From assembly GCA_000023185.1 (NCBI GenBank), contig CP001622.1, positions 1,302,001-1,366,000 of the forward strand: a DNA stretch of 64,000 bases, written 5' to 3'. Shown here piece by piece: positions 7,071 through 16,552 of this stretch. The position numbers were made by a program, and so were the translations under genes. This DNA is from Rhizobium leguminosarum bv. trifolii WSM1325. GTDB taxonomy: Bacteria; Pseudomonadota; Alphaproteobacteria; Rhizobiales; Rhizobiaceae. Position 1 is the first letter of the stretch. The number at the start of each line of letters is the position of its first letter. The notes below the pieces were generated by a model that was given only the letters and a program-made list of their open reading frames with translations, was not told the origin of the DNA and ran no database searches.

Positions 7071-8354
7071 ATGGCCAAGAACGATCCGGGATTCAACACG
7101 TTGGCGATCCATGCCGGTGCGCAGCCCGACCCAACGACTGGGGCGCGGGTAACGCCGATCTACCAGACGACCGCTTTCGTCTTCAATGATTCCGATCATG
7201 CCGCCGCCCTCTTCGGTCTGCAGGCTTTCGGCAATATCTATACCCGCATCATGAACCCGACGCAGGCGGTACTCGAGGAGCGTGTCGCAGCGCTCGAGGG
7301 CGGAACCGCAGCCCTTGCCGTCGCCTCCGGCCATGCGGCGCAGGTGATCGTCTTCCACAATATCATGCGTCCTGGCGAGAATTTCATCGCTGCCCGCCAG
7401 CTCTACGGCGGCTCGATCAACCAGTTCGGCCACGCCTTCGAGAATTTCGGCTGGCAGGTGCGCTGGGCCGATGCCGCCGATCCGGCAAGCTTCGAAAGCC
7501 AGATCGACGATAAGACGCGCGGCATCTTTATCGAAAGCCTGGCCAATCCCGGCGGTACCTTCGTCGATATCGCCGCCATCGCCGACGTCGCGCATCGCCA
7601 TGGCCTGCCGCTGATCGTCGACAACACGATGGCGACACCCTATTTCATCCGTCCGATCGAACACGGCGCCGACATCGTCGTGCATTCGCTGACAAAATTT
7701 CTCGGCGGCCACGGCAATTCCATGGGCGGCCTCATCGTCGACGGCGGCACCTTCGACTGGTCGAAATCAGGCAATTACCCGATGCTGTCGAGCCCGCGGC
7801 CGGAATATAACGGCATGGTTCTGCACGCGACTTTCGGCAATTTCGCCTTCGCGATCGCTGCCCGTGTGCTCGGCCTGCGCGATCTCGGGCCGGCGATCTC
7901 GCCCTTCAATGCTTTCCTGATCCTGACCGGCATCGAGACGCTGCCGCTTCGGATGCAGCGCCACAGCGACAATGCGATCGCCGTTGCGAAGTGGCTGAAG
8001 GCGCACAGCAAGATCGCCTGGGTGAACTATGCCGGGCTCGACGATGATCCGAACCACGCCCTACAGCAGCGCTACTCGCCGAAGGGCGCCGGCTCCGTCT
8101 TCACCTTCGGCGTCAAGGGCGGTTATGAGGCGGGCAAGACGCTGGTCGAGGGGCTGGAGCTCTTCTCCCATCTCGCCAATATCGGCGATACCCGTTCGCT
8201 CGTCATCCATCCGGCCTCGACGACGCACCGGCAGTTGACCGACGAGCAGAGGATCGCTGCCGGCGCGGGGCCTGGCGTGGTTCGCCTTTCCGTCGGCATC
8301 GAGGACGTCAAGGACATCATCGCCGATCTCGAACAGGCGCTCTCGAAGATCTGA
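7071..8354 (+). CDS. metY: O-acetylhomoserine sulfhydrylase
   Basis: The 427-residue protein belongs to the Cys/Met-metabolism PLP enzymes. The lysine expected to bind PLP is K209 in HSLTKFLGGHGNSMGG. The N-terminus GFNTLAIHAGAQPDPTTGAR and the motif RIMNPTQAVLEERVAALEGG are typical of O-acetylhomoserine (thiol)-lyases, longer than cystathionine synthases (~385). It makes homocysteine from O-acetylhomoserine and sulfide in the cytoplasm for methionine synthesis. GGGAGGA precedes the ATG. I looked for a SAM-II riboswitch in the leader and found none. Confidence 0.93.
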   Translation: MAKNDPGFNTLAIHAGAQPDPTTGARVTPIYQTTAFVFNDSDHAAALFGLQAFGNIYTRIMNPTQAVLEERVAALEGGTAALAVASGHAAQVIVFHNIMRPGENFIAARQLYGGSINQFGHAFENFGWQVRWADAADPASFESQIDDKTRGIFIESLANPGGTFVDIAAIADVAHRHGLPLIVDNTMATPYFIRPIEHGADIVVHSLTKFLGGHGNSMGGLIVDGGTFDWSKSGNYPMLSSPRPEYNGMVLHATFGNFAFAIAARVLGLRDLGPAISPFNAFLILTGIETLPLRMQRHSDNAIAVAKWLKAHSKIAWVNYAGLDDDPNHALQQRYSPKGAGSVFTFGVKGGYEAGKTLVEGLELFSHLANIGDTRSLVIHPASTTHRQLTDEQRIAAGAGPGVVRLSVGIEDVKDIIADLEQALSKI

Positions 8355-8368
8355 GATCAACGAAGTCT

Positions 8369-8722
8369 ATGGTGACCATGACAAACTTTCTCACCTTCAG
8401 CATCGACGGCGTCGAACCCGAGTTCGGCGCCCCTGAAGCCGATCGGATTATCTCCGGCGATCCGCATTTCCGTACCTGGAACCTGGAAGAGGCCGAAGGC
8501 GGCCTTTATTCCGGCATTTGGGAGGCGACACCGGGCAAGTGGCGGATCGTCTACGAGGAATGGGAATATTTCAGCCTGCTGTCCGGCCATTCGATCGTGA
8601 CCGAGGACGGCGGTGAGCCGGTTCATCTGAAGACGGGTGACCGGATGATCCTCAGACCCGGCTTCAAGGGAACGTGGGAAGTCGTTGAAACGACTCGTAA
8701 GGATTATGTGATCAAGGTTTAA
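8369..8722 (+). CDS. Cupin (DUF861-type) protein
   Basis: The product is 117 residues with a single cupin barrel of the DUF861/cupin_3 group: GIWEATPGKWRIVYEEWEYF, then LLSGHSIVTEDGGEPVHLKTGD and DRMILRPGFKGTWEV. The metal-binding histidines of classical cupins are largely absent, as usual in this group. Another ATG at 8378 (MTNFLTF) is an equally good start. It follows metY by 14 bases and is probably co-transcribed; a terminator follows 25 bases after the stop. The ligand and reaction are unknown. Confidence 0.8.
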   Translation: MVTMTNFLTFSIDGVEPEFGAPEADRIISGDPHFRTWNLEEAEGGLYSGIWEATPGKWRIVYEEWEYFSLLSGHSIVTEDGGEPVHLKTGDRMILRPGFKGTWEVVETTRKDYVIKV

Positions 8723-8747
8723 GCGAGAGCCAGCAAGTGATCACGAA

Positions 8748-8785
8748 CGAAGCCGGGCCTATCCCGTCTTCGGCTTCGCTTTTTG
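8748..8785 (+). terminator. Rho-independent terminator after metY-cupin
   Basis: An 8-bp stem CGAAGCCG/CGGCTTCG (8748-8755 with 8771-8778) is followed by CTTTTTG. Confidence 0.8.
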
Positions 8786-8991
8786 TCGTCACGGCCACAG
8801 CGATGATCCGAAACGGCAAGCCGGCAACGACGGTGCTTGCGGCCATTTGTCCCGGATTAAATGCTTTTAACCAATCCCATTAATCGGGCCTACATCGACA
8901 AATGCTAAACCTTATCTGCAGCGCATTGCGGACATGATGTCTCCTGCCGTCTCACAGACATGGCCTTGCAATTAATCTTTGCGGAATTTGC

Positions 8992-11121
8992 ATGTCGTCG
9001 AATCTTGCAGCCAGGCACGTTCGGACTCAAACGTCTTCCATCATTGCGACAACCGTCTGCTTCCTTGTCGTCGCCCTCGTATTGACTGGCCTGATGGCGC
9101 ATGTCGTCGTCACCATGACCCGCTCAGTGAACGAGATCGACGATGCCAGGGCCAGTCGCGCCGCCCGCGCGGCGGTCGCAGCCTTTGTGGCTCGCTTGAG
9201 CGGGACAACGACGGACAATGCCATATGGGACGATGCCTATAGTGCGGTCTCATCTCCGGCCGCTGCGGATTGGGCCTATGAGAATTGGGGAAAAACCAGC
9301 GAGGATTATGCGCTTTATGACGGCGCGATCGTGACCGGCCCTGACCGGTCTTCGATCGTCTCGGCCTATGCCAAAGGCAAGCCCTTCCAGCCGAGCACGT
9401 TTTTCGGGGAAGCTTTTTATCAGCAGATCAATGCTGCTGCCGCTCCGGCGAAGGCGCCGGTGGTCAATTTCATCAAGACCGAAAGCGGTATAGCGCTGAT
9501 CGCCTCGCAGGCGATCCAGCCGTTCGAGACCGCCGCCGAGGTTCCGAAGTTCAGCGTGCTGAGTTTCTATAAGGAGTTTACGTCGGAGGTTCTCGACACT
9601 CTCTCCAACGAACATGAACTCGAGGGGCTGAGCCTCGAGACGACGCCCAAGCCGGGATCCCTGAACACGCCGATCACCGACATGAAGGGAGCCGTCATCG
9701 GCTATCTCGTTTGGCCGAGCAAAGCCCCCGGAAGCGCCGTGTTTCATCAGGTCTATCCCTATGTTGCAGCTTCTACCGTCATCCTTTCATTATTCTTGAT
9801 CGGCGTTCTGTTGGTTGGCGCATCCGAGGCGCGGCGCCTGCGCCAACTGGCGCAAACAGCTCGCTTCGAAGCGAGCCATGACAGCTTGAGTGGCTTGTTG
9901 AACAGACAGGGGCTTCTCCGCCTGCTGGAGGATCTGGAGAGCCCGGATCCTTCATCGCCGCGGCTTTACTTGGTTGACCTCGACGGCTTCAAGGCGGTCA
10001 ACGATGCTTGGGGACATGCGGTTGGGGATGATTTGATCCGGATCGTCTCGAACGCGCTGATGACCAGTCATCCCGAAGTCCTGGCCGCAGCCCGGCTGGG
10101 AGGCGATGAATTCGCGCTGGTGCACGTTGGATCCACTGCACGCGAAGAGATCGAAGAGGCGATTCTGGCGCTGTTTGCCGAGCCCTTCAAAATTGACGGG
10201 CGAACGATCGAAGTTGGCGCAAGCATCGGAGCTGCGGCGCGCGATGGAGACATATCGCCTTTGGAGCTTCTTCGCAGAGCCGACATGGCGCTCTATCGTG
10301 CCAAGGCAAATGGCAAAGGTCAGGCGGTTGAATACGACCCCGAACTGGACCGGGAACGCATACGGGTCGCCGAGCTGGAAGGTCTCTTGAAAAACGCCAT
10401 CGGCAGCGGCGCAATCGAAGCCGTTTTCCAGCCTCTCGTCTCTGCTTCGACCGGTACTGTCACCGGTCTTGAAGCACTGGCGCGCTGGAAAACTGCAACG
10501 GGAAACATCAGCCCGGAAATATTCATCCCTCTTGCTGAAAGATGCGGCCTCATCGATGCCCTTGGCGTCCATATGCTGAGAACGTCGATCGGGCATGCCA
10601 AGAGCTGGCCCGGTCTGACTTTGTCGGTGAATGTTTCGCCGATCCAGCTCTGCAATCCGGAATTTGCTGCCCAAGTGATCACGATCCTGCAGGAGTTGGA
10701 TTTCAATCCAAACCGCCTGACACTGGAAATCACTGAGGGCGTTCTGATGACAAATCCGGATCAGGCCCGTCGGTCGATAGACCAGCTCAAGCGCGTCGGC
10801 ATAAAGTTTGCTCTTGATGATTTTGGCTGCGGCTACGCCAGCATCGGTGCATTGCGGCAGTTTGGGTTTGATCGCATGAAGATCGACCGCTCGCTGGTGT
10901 CCGCTCTCGATGAAACCGCAAATGGCGCCGATATTCTTCGGGCAACCATCTCCTTGGCGACTGCTCTGCAGATTCCCGTGACCGCGGAAGGTATTGAGAA
11001 TACCCGTCAGGCGGCGATCTTGCGAGACGCCGGCTGCGATCAGCTTCAAGGGTATATGCTCGGAAAACCCATGTCGGCATGCGACATATCCAGCAGGCTG
11101 CAAGAAGAGTCGGCCGCGTGA
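8992..11121 (+). CDS. CHASE4-GGDEF-EAL cyclic-di-GMP enzyme
   Basis: The product is 709 residues. Helix 1 (about residues 18-42) and helix 2 (about 257-280) flank a ~210-residue periplasmic region resembling CHASE4 (DNAIWDDAYSAV near residue 75). A GGDEF domain follows with an intact LGGDEF at 370-374 but no RxxD inhibitory site upstream. The C-terminal EAL domain has EAL at 494-496 and LTLEITEG, DDFGCGYASI, MKIDRSLV, TAEGIENT and QGYMLGKP, so every main metal and substrate motif is present. Both synthesis and breakdown of c-di-GMP are possible; the sensor decides which. It stands alone between a terminator and pstS. The sensed signal is unknown. Confidence 0.92.
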   Translation: MSSNLAARHVRTQTSSIIATTVCFLVVALVLTGLMAHVVVTMTRSVNEIDDARASRAARAAVAAFVARLSGTTTDNAIWDDAYSAVSSPAAADWAYENWGKTSEDYALYDGAIVTGPDRSSIVSAYAKGKPFQPSTFFGEAFYQQINAAAAPAKAPVVNFIKTESGIALIASQAIQPFETAAEVPKFSVLSFYKEFTSEVLDTLSNEHELEGLSLETTPKPGSLNTPITDMKGAVIGYLVWPSKAPGSAVFHQVYPYVAASTVILSLFLIGVLLVGASEARRLRQLAQTARFEASHDSLSGLLNRQGLLRLLEDLESPDPSSPRLYLVDLDGFKAVNDAWGHAVGDDLIRIVSNALMTSHPEVLAAARLGGDEFALVHVGSTAREEIEEAILALFAEPFKIDGRTIEVGASIGAAARDGDISPLELLRRADMALYRAKANGKGQAVEYDPELDRERIRVAELEGLLKNAIGSGAIEAVFQPLVSASTGTVTGLEALARWKTATGNISPEIFIPLAERCGLIDALGVHMLRTSIGHAKSWPGLTLSVNVSPIQLCNPEFAAQVITILQELDFNPNRLTLEITEGVLMTNPDQARRSIDQLKRVGIKFALDDFGCGYASIGALRQFGFDRMKIDRSLVSALDETANGADILRATISLATALQIPVTAEGIENTRQAAILRDAGCDQLQGYMLGKPMSACDISSRLQEESAA

Positions 11122-11339
11122 TCTCGTAAAGGCCACGAATTCGGCATCGGGCCTGAGCGGCCCGGCATATCGAAATCCTGAAAACGACATTTCCAGGCAT
11201 CGCTGCGGCAATCCACCACAGCCATGCGTCAATCTATCCCGATGTTTTTGCTAAGGCTTTGTTAAATCCGCGATTCAATGAAAAGGCCGTAACTGCAGCA
11301 TTCGCGGCACGGCCCACGGTTGGTTGCGACCGTCAAATT

Positions 11340-11357
11340 CCGTCATCAAACTGTAAT
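11340..11357 (+). promoter_or_regulatory. PhoB box upstream of pstS
   Basis: Two 7-base half-sites, CCGTCAT and CTGTAAT, are separated by 4 bases. This matches the PhoB consensus CTGTCAT-N4-CTGTCAT at 12 of 14 positions, 114 bases upstream of the pstS ATG. The remainder of the 349-base gap 11122-11470 shows no gene. Confidence 0.75.
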
Positions 11358-11470
11358 AAAACGCGCCTAGCCCGCCTGCTGTGACGGGAATTTCAGCGCC
11401 CCAGACAATGGACACCCCCTCCATGGCGCTGGTCTCGTTGTTTTTCAAATCCATTAGGGAAGCGCTTCAT

Positions 11471-12493
11471 ATGCTCAGCAATAAACTTCTTTCGGCCTGC
11501 CTCGGCGCCGGCCTGGTTGCCGCTCTGGCGGTTTCGGCGTCCGCCGCCGACATCACCGGCGCCGGCTCCACCTTCGTCTATCCCGTCCTGTCCAAATGGT
11601 CTGCGGACTACAACAAGCAGACCGGCGACAAGCTGAACTACCAGTCGATCGGTTCGGGCGGTGGCATCGCCCAGGTCAAGGCTGCAACGGTTGACTTCGG
11701 CGCGTCCGACGCTCCGATCAAGCCGGAAGACCTGACGACTGGCGGCTTCGGTCAGTTCCCGCTCGTCGTCGGCGGCATCGTGCCCGTCATCAACGTCAAG
11801 GGTATCAAGTCGGGCGAACTGAAGCTCACGGGCAAGGTTCTCGCCGACATCTACCTCGGCAATGTCACCAAGTGGAACGACAAGGCCATCGCCGATCTGA
11901 ATCCCGGCCTGAAACTGCCCGACAGCCAGATCGCCGTCGTCCACCGTTCGGACGGTTCGGGCACCTCCTTCAACTGGACCAACTACTTCTCCAAGGTCAA
12001 CGAAGACTGGAAGAGCAAGGTCGGCGAAGGGACCGCCGTCAACTGGCCGGTCGGCATCGGCGGCAAGGGCAACGAAGGCGTCGCCGCTTACGTCACCCGC
12101 GTCAAGGATTCGATCGGCTACGTCGAATACGCCTACGCTCTGCAGAACAAGCTGCCCTACGTTCTGATCCAGAACGCCGCAGGCCAGTATCCGAAGCCAA
12201 ATGCGGAAAGCTTCTCGGCTGCTGCCGCCAGCGCCGAATGGACCAAGGCTCAGGACTTCTACCTGATCATGACCAATGCTCCGGGCGAAAAGGCCTGGCC
12301 GGTCACCGCCACGACCTGGGCGATCATGTACAAGGAGCCGAAAGATGCGGCTCGCTCCAAGGCTGCCTTCGCCTTCTTCAAGTGGGCGCTCGAAAACGGC
12401 CAGAAGGAAGCCTCTGCCCTCGATTACGTTCCGCTTCCGGAAACCCTGGTGAAGCAGATCGAGGATTACTGGACGGCCTCGTTCAAGGGCTGA
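11471..12493 (+). CDS. pstS: Phosphate ABC transporter, periplasmic binding protein
   Basis: The product is 340 residues. A signal peptide (LGAGLVAALAVSASA) is cleaved near residue 25. The mature protein opens with ADITGAGSTFVYPVLSKW, the PstS phosphate-binding N-terminus, and contains YQSIGSGGGIAQVKA, VDFGASDAPI and VHRSDGSGTSFNWTNYF, which supply the phosphate ligands. It captures phosphate in the periplasm for PstCAB. The ATG at 11471 heads the signal peptide; upstream ATGs in frame are not needed. It is first gene of pstSCAB, downstream of a PhoB box, and therefore expected to be induced by phosphate starvation. Confidence 0.97.
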   Translation: MLSNKLLSACLGAGLVAALAVSASAADITGAGSTFVYPVLSKWSADYNKQTGDKLNYQSIGSGGGIAQVKAATVDFGASDAPIKPEDLTTGGFGQFPLVVGGIVPVINVKGIKSGELKLTGKVLADIYLGNVTKWNDKAIADLNPGLKLPDSQIAVVHRSDGSGTSFNWTNYFSKVNEDWKSKVGEGTAVNWPVGIGGKGNEGVAAYVTRVKDSIGYVEYAYALQNKLPYVLIQNAAGQYPKPNAESFSAAAASAEWTKAQDFYLIMTNAPGEKAWPVTATTWAIMYKEPKDAARSKAAFAFFKWALENGQKEASALDYVPLPETLVKQIEDYWTASFKG

Positions 12494-12511
12494 TCCTGAC
12501 GAAACTGCGGT

Positions 12512-12540
12512 CGGGGCGGGAAGCGAGGCTTTCCGCCCCG
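12512..12540 (+). promoter_or_regulatory. Strong intercistronic hairpin between pstS and pstC
   Basis: A 12-bp stem (12512-12523 with 12529-12540, one G-U pair, 5-base loop, CGGGGCGGGAAG on the left arm) with no U-tract after it. Such hairpins often protect the upstream mRNA end, so that binding-protein mRNA outlasts permease mRNA. It also makes the ATG at 12542 an unlikely pstC start. Confidence 0.65.
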
Positions 12541-12580
12541 AATGTCTTTGACACCCCTCAAAGCATCAGAGCGTACGGAC

Positions 12581-13558
12581 ATGAGCGAAGCAATGGCATC
12601 GCTGCCCGCCACAACCGCGGGCGTGAAGCGCCGCGACGGCGCCGCAGGCGATCGTATTTTTTACTGGATAGTTTTCGGCTGCGGCCTGTTTGTTCTTGTC
12701 GCACTGTTCACAGCGGCGTTCTCCATGGTCTGGGACGGGTTTCTCGCGTTCCAAACCTTCGGCTTTGGCTTCCTGACCGGCATGGAATGGGATCCGGTTG
12801 CCCAGCGGTTCTCGGGCCTAGTACCGATTTACGGCACGCTGGTCACCTCGGCGCTCGCCATGATCATCGGCGTTCCCGTGAGCCTCGGTATCGCCGTTTT
12901 CATTACCGAAGTTGCGCCGCGCTCCATTCGCGGCCCGATCGGCGGTGCCATCGAGCTTCTCGCCGGTATCCCCAGCATCATTTACGGCATGTGGGGTCTC
13001 TTCACCTTTGCCCCCTTCATGTCGGACTACGTCCAGCCGGTGCTGATCGACTGGCTAGGCCCGATCCCGGTAATCGGCGCATTGTTCACTGGCGCCCCGC
13101 TCGGCATCGGCATGCTGACGTCGGGCATCGTGCTGGCAATCATGATCATCCCCTTCGTCTCCTCGGTCACGCGCGACGTCTTCCTGGTCGTCCCAGCGCA
13201 GTTGAAGGAATCGGCCTATGCGCTTGGTTCGACCAAGTGGGAAGTGGTGCGCGACATCGTCATCCCGCACACCCGCACCGCGGTCGTCGGCGGCATCTTC
13301 CTTGGTCTCGGCCGCGCGCTCGGAGAGACCATGGCGGTCACCTTCGTACTCGGCAACACCCATAACATCGCGGTGTCGCTGATGGAGCCCGGCACGTCGA
13401 TCGCTGCGACGCTCGCTAACGAATTTGCCGAAGCTTCGGATGACCTCTACAGGTCGTCGCTCTCGGCGCTCGGTCTCATCCTCTTCGTTGTCACCTTCAT
13501 CGTTCTGGCGGCCGCCAAGCTCATGCTGGTGCGCATGGCAAGACAGAGGGGAGAGTAA
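12581..13558 (+). CDS. pstC: Phosphate ABC transporter permease PstC
   Basis: The product is about 325 residues with six transmembrane helices. The permease coupling motif lies in KESAYALGSTKWEVVRDIVI followed by GGIFLGLGRALGETMAV (the EAA-type loop that touches PstB). The start is uncertain: an ATG at 12542 would sit directly after the strong hairpin, so I prefer the ATG at 12581 (MSEAMAS). It partners with PstA to form the inner-membrane phosphate channel. Its stop is 2 bases before the pstA start, indicating coupled translation. Confidence 0.95.
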   Translation: MSEAMASLPATTAGVKRRDGAAGDRIFYWIVFGCGLFVLVALFTAAFSMVWDGFLAFQTFGFGFLTGMEWDPVAQRFSGLVPIYGTLVTSALAMIIGVPVSLGIAVFITEVAPRSIRGPIGGAIELLAGIPSIIYGMWGLFTFAPFMSDYVQPVLIDWLGPIPVIGALFTGAPLGIGMLTSGIVLAIMIIPFVSSVTRDVFLVVPAQLKESAYALGSTKWEVVRDIVIPHTRTAVVGGIFLGLGRALGETMAVTFVLGNTHNIAVSLMEPGTSIAATLANEFAEASDDLYRSSLSALGLILFVVTFIVLAAAKLMLVRMARQRGE

Positions 13559-13560
13559 TC

Positions 13561-14418
13561 ATGACCACTCATTCGGGTTCCCTATACCGTCGTCGCCAGA
13601 TCGGCAGCATGATCGCACTGTCGCTCTGCGGCATCGCCACCGTGGTCGGCCTGGTCTTTCTGGTTTGGATCCTCTGGACGACGCTGATACACGGCTTGTC
13701 CGCGCTCAGCCCCAGTCTCGTCACGGAAATGACGCCGCCGCCCGGCGAAGATGGCGGCGGTCTCGCCAACGCCTTCATGGGCAGCCTGATGATGGTCGCT
13801 CTCGCTGTTATCATCGGTACGCCGATCGGCGTGCTGGCCGGCACCTTCCTGTCGGAGTTCAGCCGCGGCAAGAAGATTGGCGAGGCAATCCGCTTCGTCA
13901 ACGATATCCTGCTTTCGGCGCCGTCGATCATCATCGGCTTGTTTGTCTATGAACTGGTCGTCCGCCCGACGTCACGCATCTCCGGCTTTGCCGGCGGCAT
14001 CGCGCTCGCCTTCATCTTCCTGCCGGTCGTGGTGCGCACGACCGACGAGATGCTGCGGCTGGTTCCTGATGTCATGCGTGAGGCAGCACTTTCGCTCGGC
14101 ATCCCGCGCTGGAAGGTAACGGTCAACATACTCTACCGCGCTGCCTCCACAGGTATCCTGACCGGTATCCTCCTTGCGATCGCCCGCATTTCGGGCGAAA
14201 CCGCGCCGCTCCTTTTTACGGCTCTGAACAACCAGTATTGGAGCTTGGACATGTCGCAGCCGATGGCGAATATTCCCGTCGTCATCTTCCAGTTCGCTAT
14301 GAGCCCCTATGAGCAATGGCAGAATCTTGCCTGGGCAGGTGCCTTTGTCATGACGGCGATCGTGCTTCTCCTCAGCGTCGGCTCCCGCGCCATCCTCAAC
14401 CGCAGGAATGCGAAATGA
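13561..14418 (+). CDS. pstA: Phosphate ABC transporter permease PstA
   Basis: The product is 285 residues with six predicted helices. The ABC-facing loop reads [20 protein letters not shown], then [19 protein letters not shown], typical of PstA. It forms the translocation pore together with PstC. The end overlaps the pstB start (ATGA), so translation of pstA and pstB is coupled. This is the third gene of the PhoB-box-controlled pst operon. Confidence 0.96.
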   Translation: MTTHSGSLYRRRQIGSMIALSLCGIATVVGLVFLVWILWTTLIHGLSALSPSLVTEMTPPPGEDGGGLANAFMGSLMMVALAVIIGTPIGVLAGTFLSEFSRGKKIGEAIRFVNDILLSAPSIIIGLFVYELVVRPTSRISGFAGGIALAFIFLPVVVRTTDEMLRLVPDVMREAALSLGIPRWKVTVNILYRAASTGILTGILLAIARISGETAPLLFTALNNQYWSLDMSQPMANIPVVIFQFAMSPYEQWQNLAWAGAFVMTAIVLLLSVGSRAILNRRNAK

Positions 14419-15221
14419 TGCTTGAGAACAAAGCCTTCGAACCTCGTCCCGCCCACCTGGCCACAAGAGTCGACAAGATGGCGCTGACCGGCGTCAACTT
14501 CTATTACGGCGAAACCCACGCGATCCGCGACGTCACCCTGAGCTTTCCCGAGCGTCAGGTCTCGGCTCTCATCGGCCCGTCCGGCTGCGGCAAGTCCACG
14601 CTGCTGCGCATCCTCAACCGCATCTACATGCTCTACCCGAAGATGCGCGCCACCGGCTCCGTCACGCTCGACGGCCAGAACATCCTCGACCCTGGCTATT
14701 CGATGAACGAACTGCGCGCCCGCGTCGGCATGGTCTTCCAGAAGCCGGTGCCCTTTCCGATGTCGATCTACTACAATATCGCCTACGGTATCCGCCACCA
14801 CGAGCGCATCTCCAAGGCCGAGATGGACGTCCGCGTCGAGCAGGTGCTGCGCTCGGCAGCGCTCTGGGAAGAGGTCACGGACAAATTGAAGGGCAGTGGC
14901 CTCGGCCTTTCCGGCGGCCAGCAGCAGCGCCTCTGTATCGCGCGTGCCGTGGCGCTTCGCCCCGAGGTGCTTCTCCTCGACGAGCCGACCTCCGCCCTCG
15001 ACCCGATCTCGACTGCCAAGGTGGAAGAGCTGGTCGCCCGGCTGAAGACGGAGTTCACTATCGTCATCGTCACCCACAACATGCAGCAGGCAAGCCGCAT
15101 TTCCGACAATACCGCCTTCATGTATCTGGGCGAACTGGTGGAATACGGCCCGACCGCCGAGATCTTCCAGTCGCCGAAGGTCAAGCGCACGGAAGACTAC
15201 ATCACCGGCCGCTACGGCTGA
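14415..15221 (+). CDS. pstB: Phosphate ABC transporter ATPase PstB
   Basis: The product is 268 residues. Walker A is GPSGCGKST, the signature [14 protein letters not shown], and Walker [14 protein letters not shown], with the switch His in IVTHNMQQA. The block [16 protein letters not shown] is typical of PstB. It hydrolyses ATP on the cytoplasmic face to drive phosphate uptake. The ATG at 14415 overlaps the pstA stop; 14418 is an alternative. In many bacteria phoU and phoB follow; here a convergent P450 gene does, so signalling partners must be encoded elsewhere. Confidence 0.97.
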   Translation: MMLENKAFEPRPAHLATRVDKMALTGVNFYYGETHAIRDVTLSFPERQVSALIGPSGCGKSTLLRILNRIYMLYPKMRATGSVTLDGQNILDPGYSMNELRARVGMVFQKPVPFPMSIYYNIAYGIRHHERISKAEMDVRVEQVLRSAALWEEVTDKLKGSGLGLSGGQQQRLCIARAVALRPEVLLLDEPTSALDPISTAKVEELVARLKTEFTIVIVTHNMQQASRISDNTAFMYLGELVEYGPTAEIFQSPKVKRTEDYITGRYG

Positions 15222-15246
15222 TCTGCGACCCCGGGGGAGGAATGGA

Positions 15247-16491
15247 TCACCATTGCAGATCCAGCCGGTCCAGCCCGTGGAAATGGTAGACATCCTTGAC
15301 CACAGGTGTCTTTGCCAGCCTCAGACCGGCCAGCCGTTCGAACAGGATCGGCAGCACGACGTTGAGTTCCAGCCGCGCCAGCGGCGCGCCGATGCAGAAA
15401 TGGATGCCGGCGCCGAAGGAGAGGTTTGCCGCCTCGTTGCGGTCGGGCTTGAAGGTGAGGGGATCGGTGAATTTTGCCGGGTCGAGATTGGCGGCGGCGA
15501 GGATGAGGCTGACCTTGTCGCCGCGCTTGAAGGAGATGCCGTCGATTTCGGCCGGCTCCAGGGCCCAGCGCTGGAAGATATGAACAGGCGCGCAGATGCG
15601 CAGGGTTTCCTCGACGGTGCGCTCTGTCGTGGCCTCGTCCCGGAAAAGTTCTGCCGGATCGCCGCCGCTGTCGAGAATGGTGCGCACGGAGTTGCCGATC
15701 TGGTGCACGGTCGCCTCATGTCCCGCATTGAGCAGCACGATCGTCGTCGACACGAGCTCCTCCTCGGTCAGATACTGGCCCTTGTGCTCGGTGTGGATCA
15801 TGTGGGTCAGCAGGTCGTCGCGCGGTTCGGCGCGGCGTTCGGCGATCACCGTCTTCACGTAGTCGGAAAATTCCTTCGATGCCCGTTCGGCCTCTTCCTC
15901 CTGCCCGCGCGTACGGCCGAACATGTACATGCGGACATAGGCGTGCGACCAGGTAAGCAATTGCGGTCCCATCTCCTCGGGGATGCCGATCATCCGGGCG
16001 ATCATCGTCACCGGGATGATGTCGGCAAAGGCCGAGAGCAGCTCGACCTCACGCTTCTCCGCGAAGCCGTCGATCAACCGGTTGGCGAGTTCGGCAAGCT
16101 CCGGCTTCATCTTCTCGACATGGCGGGAAACGAAGGCGCGGTTGACGAGCGTGCGCAGCCGCGTGTGCTCCGGCGGTTCGAGTTCGAGCAGGGAATAACG
16201 TTCCGAAAGATCAAAACTGGCAAGATGCGGCGTCGGCTCGGCAAGCCCGAGCTCCTCGCGGCTGGCGATATGCAGGATCTGCCGGCCGAAGCGCCGGTCG
16301 CGCAGCAGTCCGTTCACATGGTCGTAACCGGTGAAGAACCACTGTTTTTGCTCGCTCCAGTAGAAGGTCGGGCAGTGGGCATGAAGTGCGGCATAGACGG
16401 CGTTCGGGTCGCCGTAGAAAGCCGGGTTGCGGCTATCAAGCGAGACATGACGGTTGGCGCGGTCGATCGAGAGAAAGGATGGGATCATCAT
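15247..16491 (-). CDS. Cytochrome P450
   Basis: The product is 414 residues, a soluble bacterial P450. The haem-binding loop is LSFGAGIHFCIGAPLARLE with the axial thiolate at C366. The I-helix oxygen-activation motif is LLNAGHEATVHQ, and the ExxR pair is in ERTVEETLRI. It should hydroxylate or epoxidise a small hydrophobic substrate using external ferredoxin or flavodoxin; no redox partner is encoded nearby. The ATG at 16491 starts MMIPSFLS; longer frames add only a basic arginine-rich stretch. It lies 61 bases after the GGDEF gene on the same strand and may be co-transcribed with it. Confidence 0.93.
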   Translation of the reverse strand: MMIPSFLSIDRANRHVSLDSRNPAFYGDPNAVYAALHAHCPTFYWSEQKQWFFTGYDHVNGLLRDRRFGRQILHIASREELGLAEPTPHLASFDLSERYSLLELEPPEHTRLRTLVNRAFVSRHVEKMKPELAELANRLIDGFAEKREVELLSAFADIIPVTMIARMIGIPEEMGPQLLTWSHAYVRMYMFGRTRGQEEEAERASKEFSDYVKTVIAERRAEPRDDLLTHMIHTEHKGQYLTEEELVSTTIVLLNAGHEATVHQIGNSVRTILDSGGDPAELFRDEATTERTVEETLRICAPVHIFQRWALEPAEIDGISFKRGDKVSLILAAANLDPAKFTDPLTFKPDRNEAANLSFGAGIHFCIGAPLARLELNVVLPILFERLAGLRLAKTPVVKDVYHFHGLDRLDLQW

Positions 16492-16552
16492 GCGCCGAGC
16501 CTTATCGGATTTGCCGGACCTCGGAAAGATGTGAGGCGCGAGGGATCCCGGA

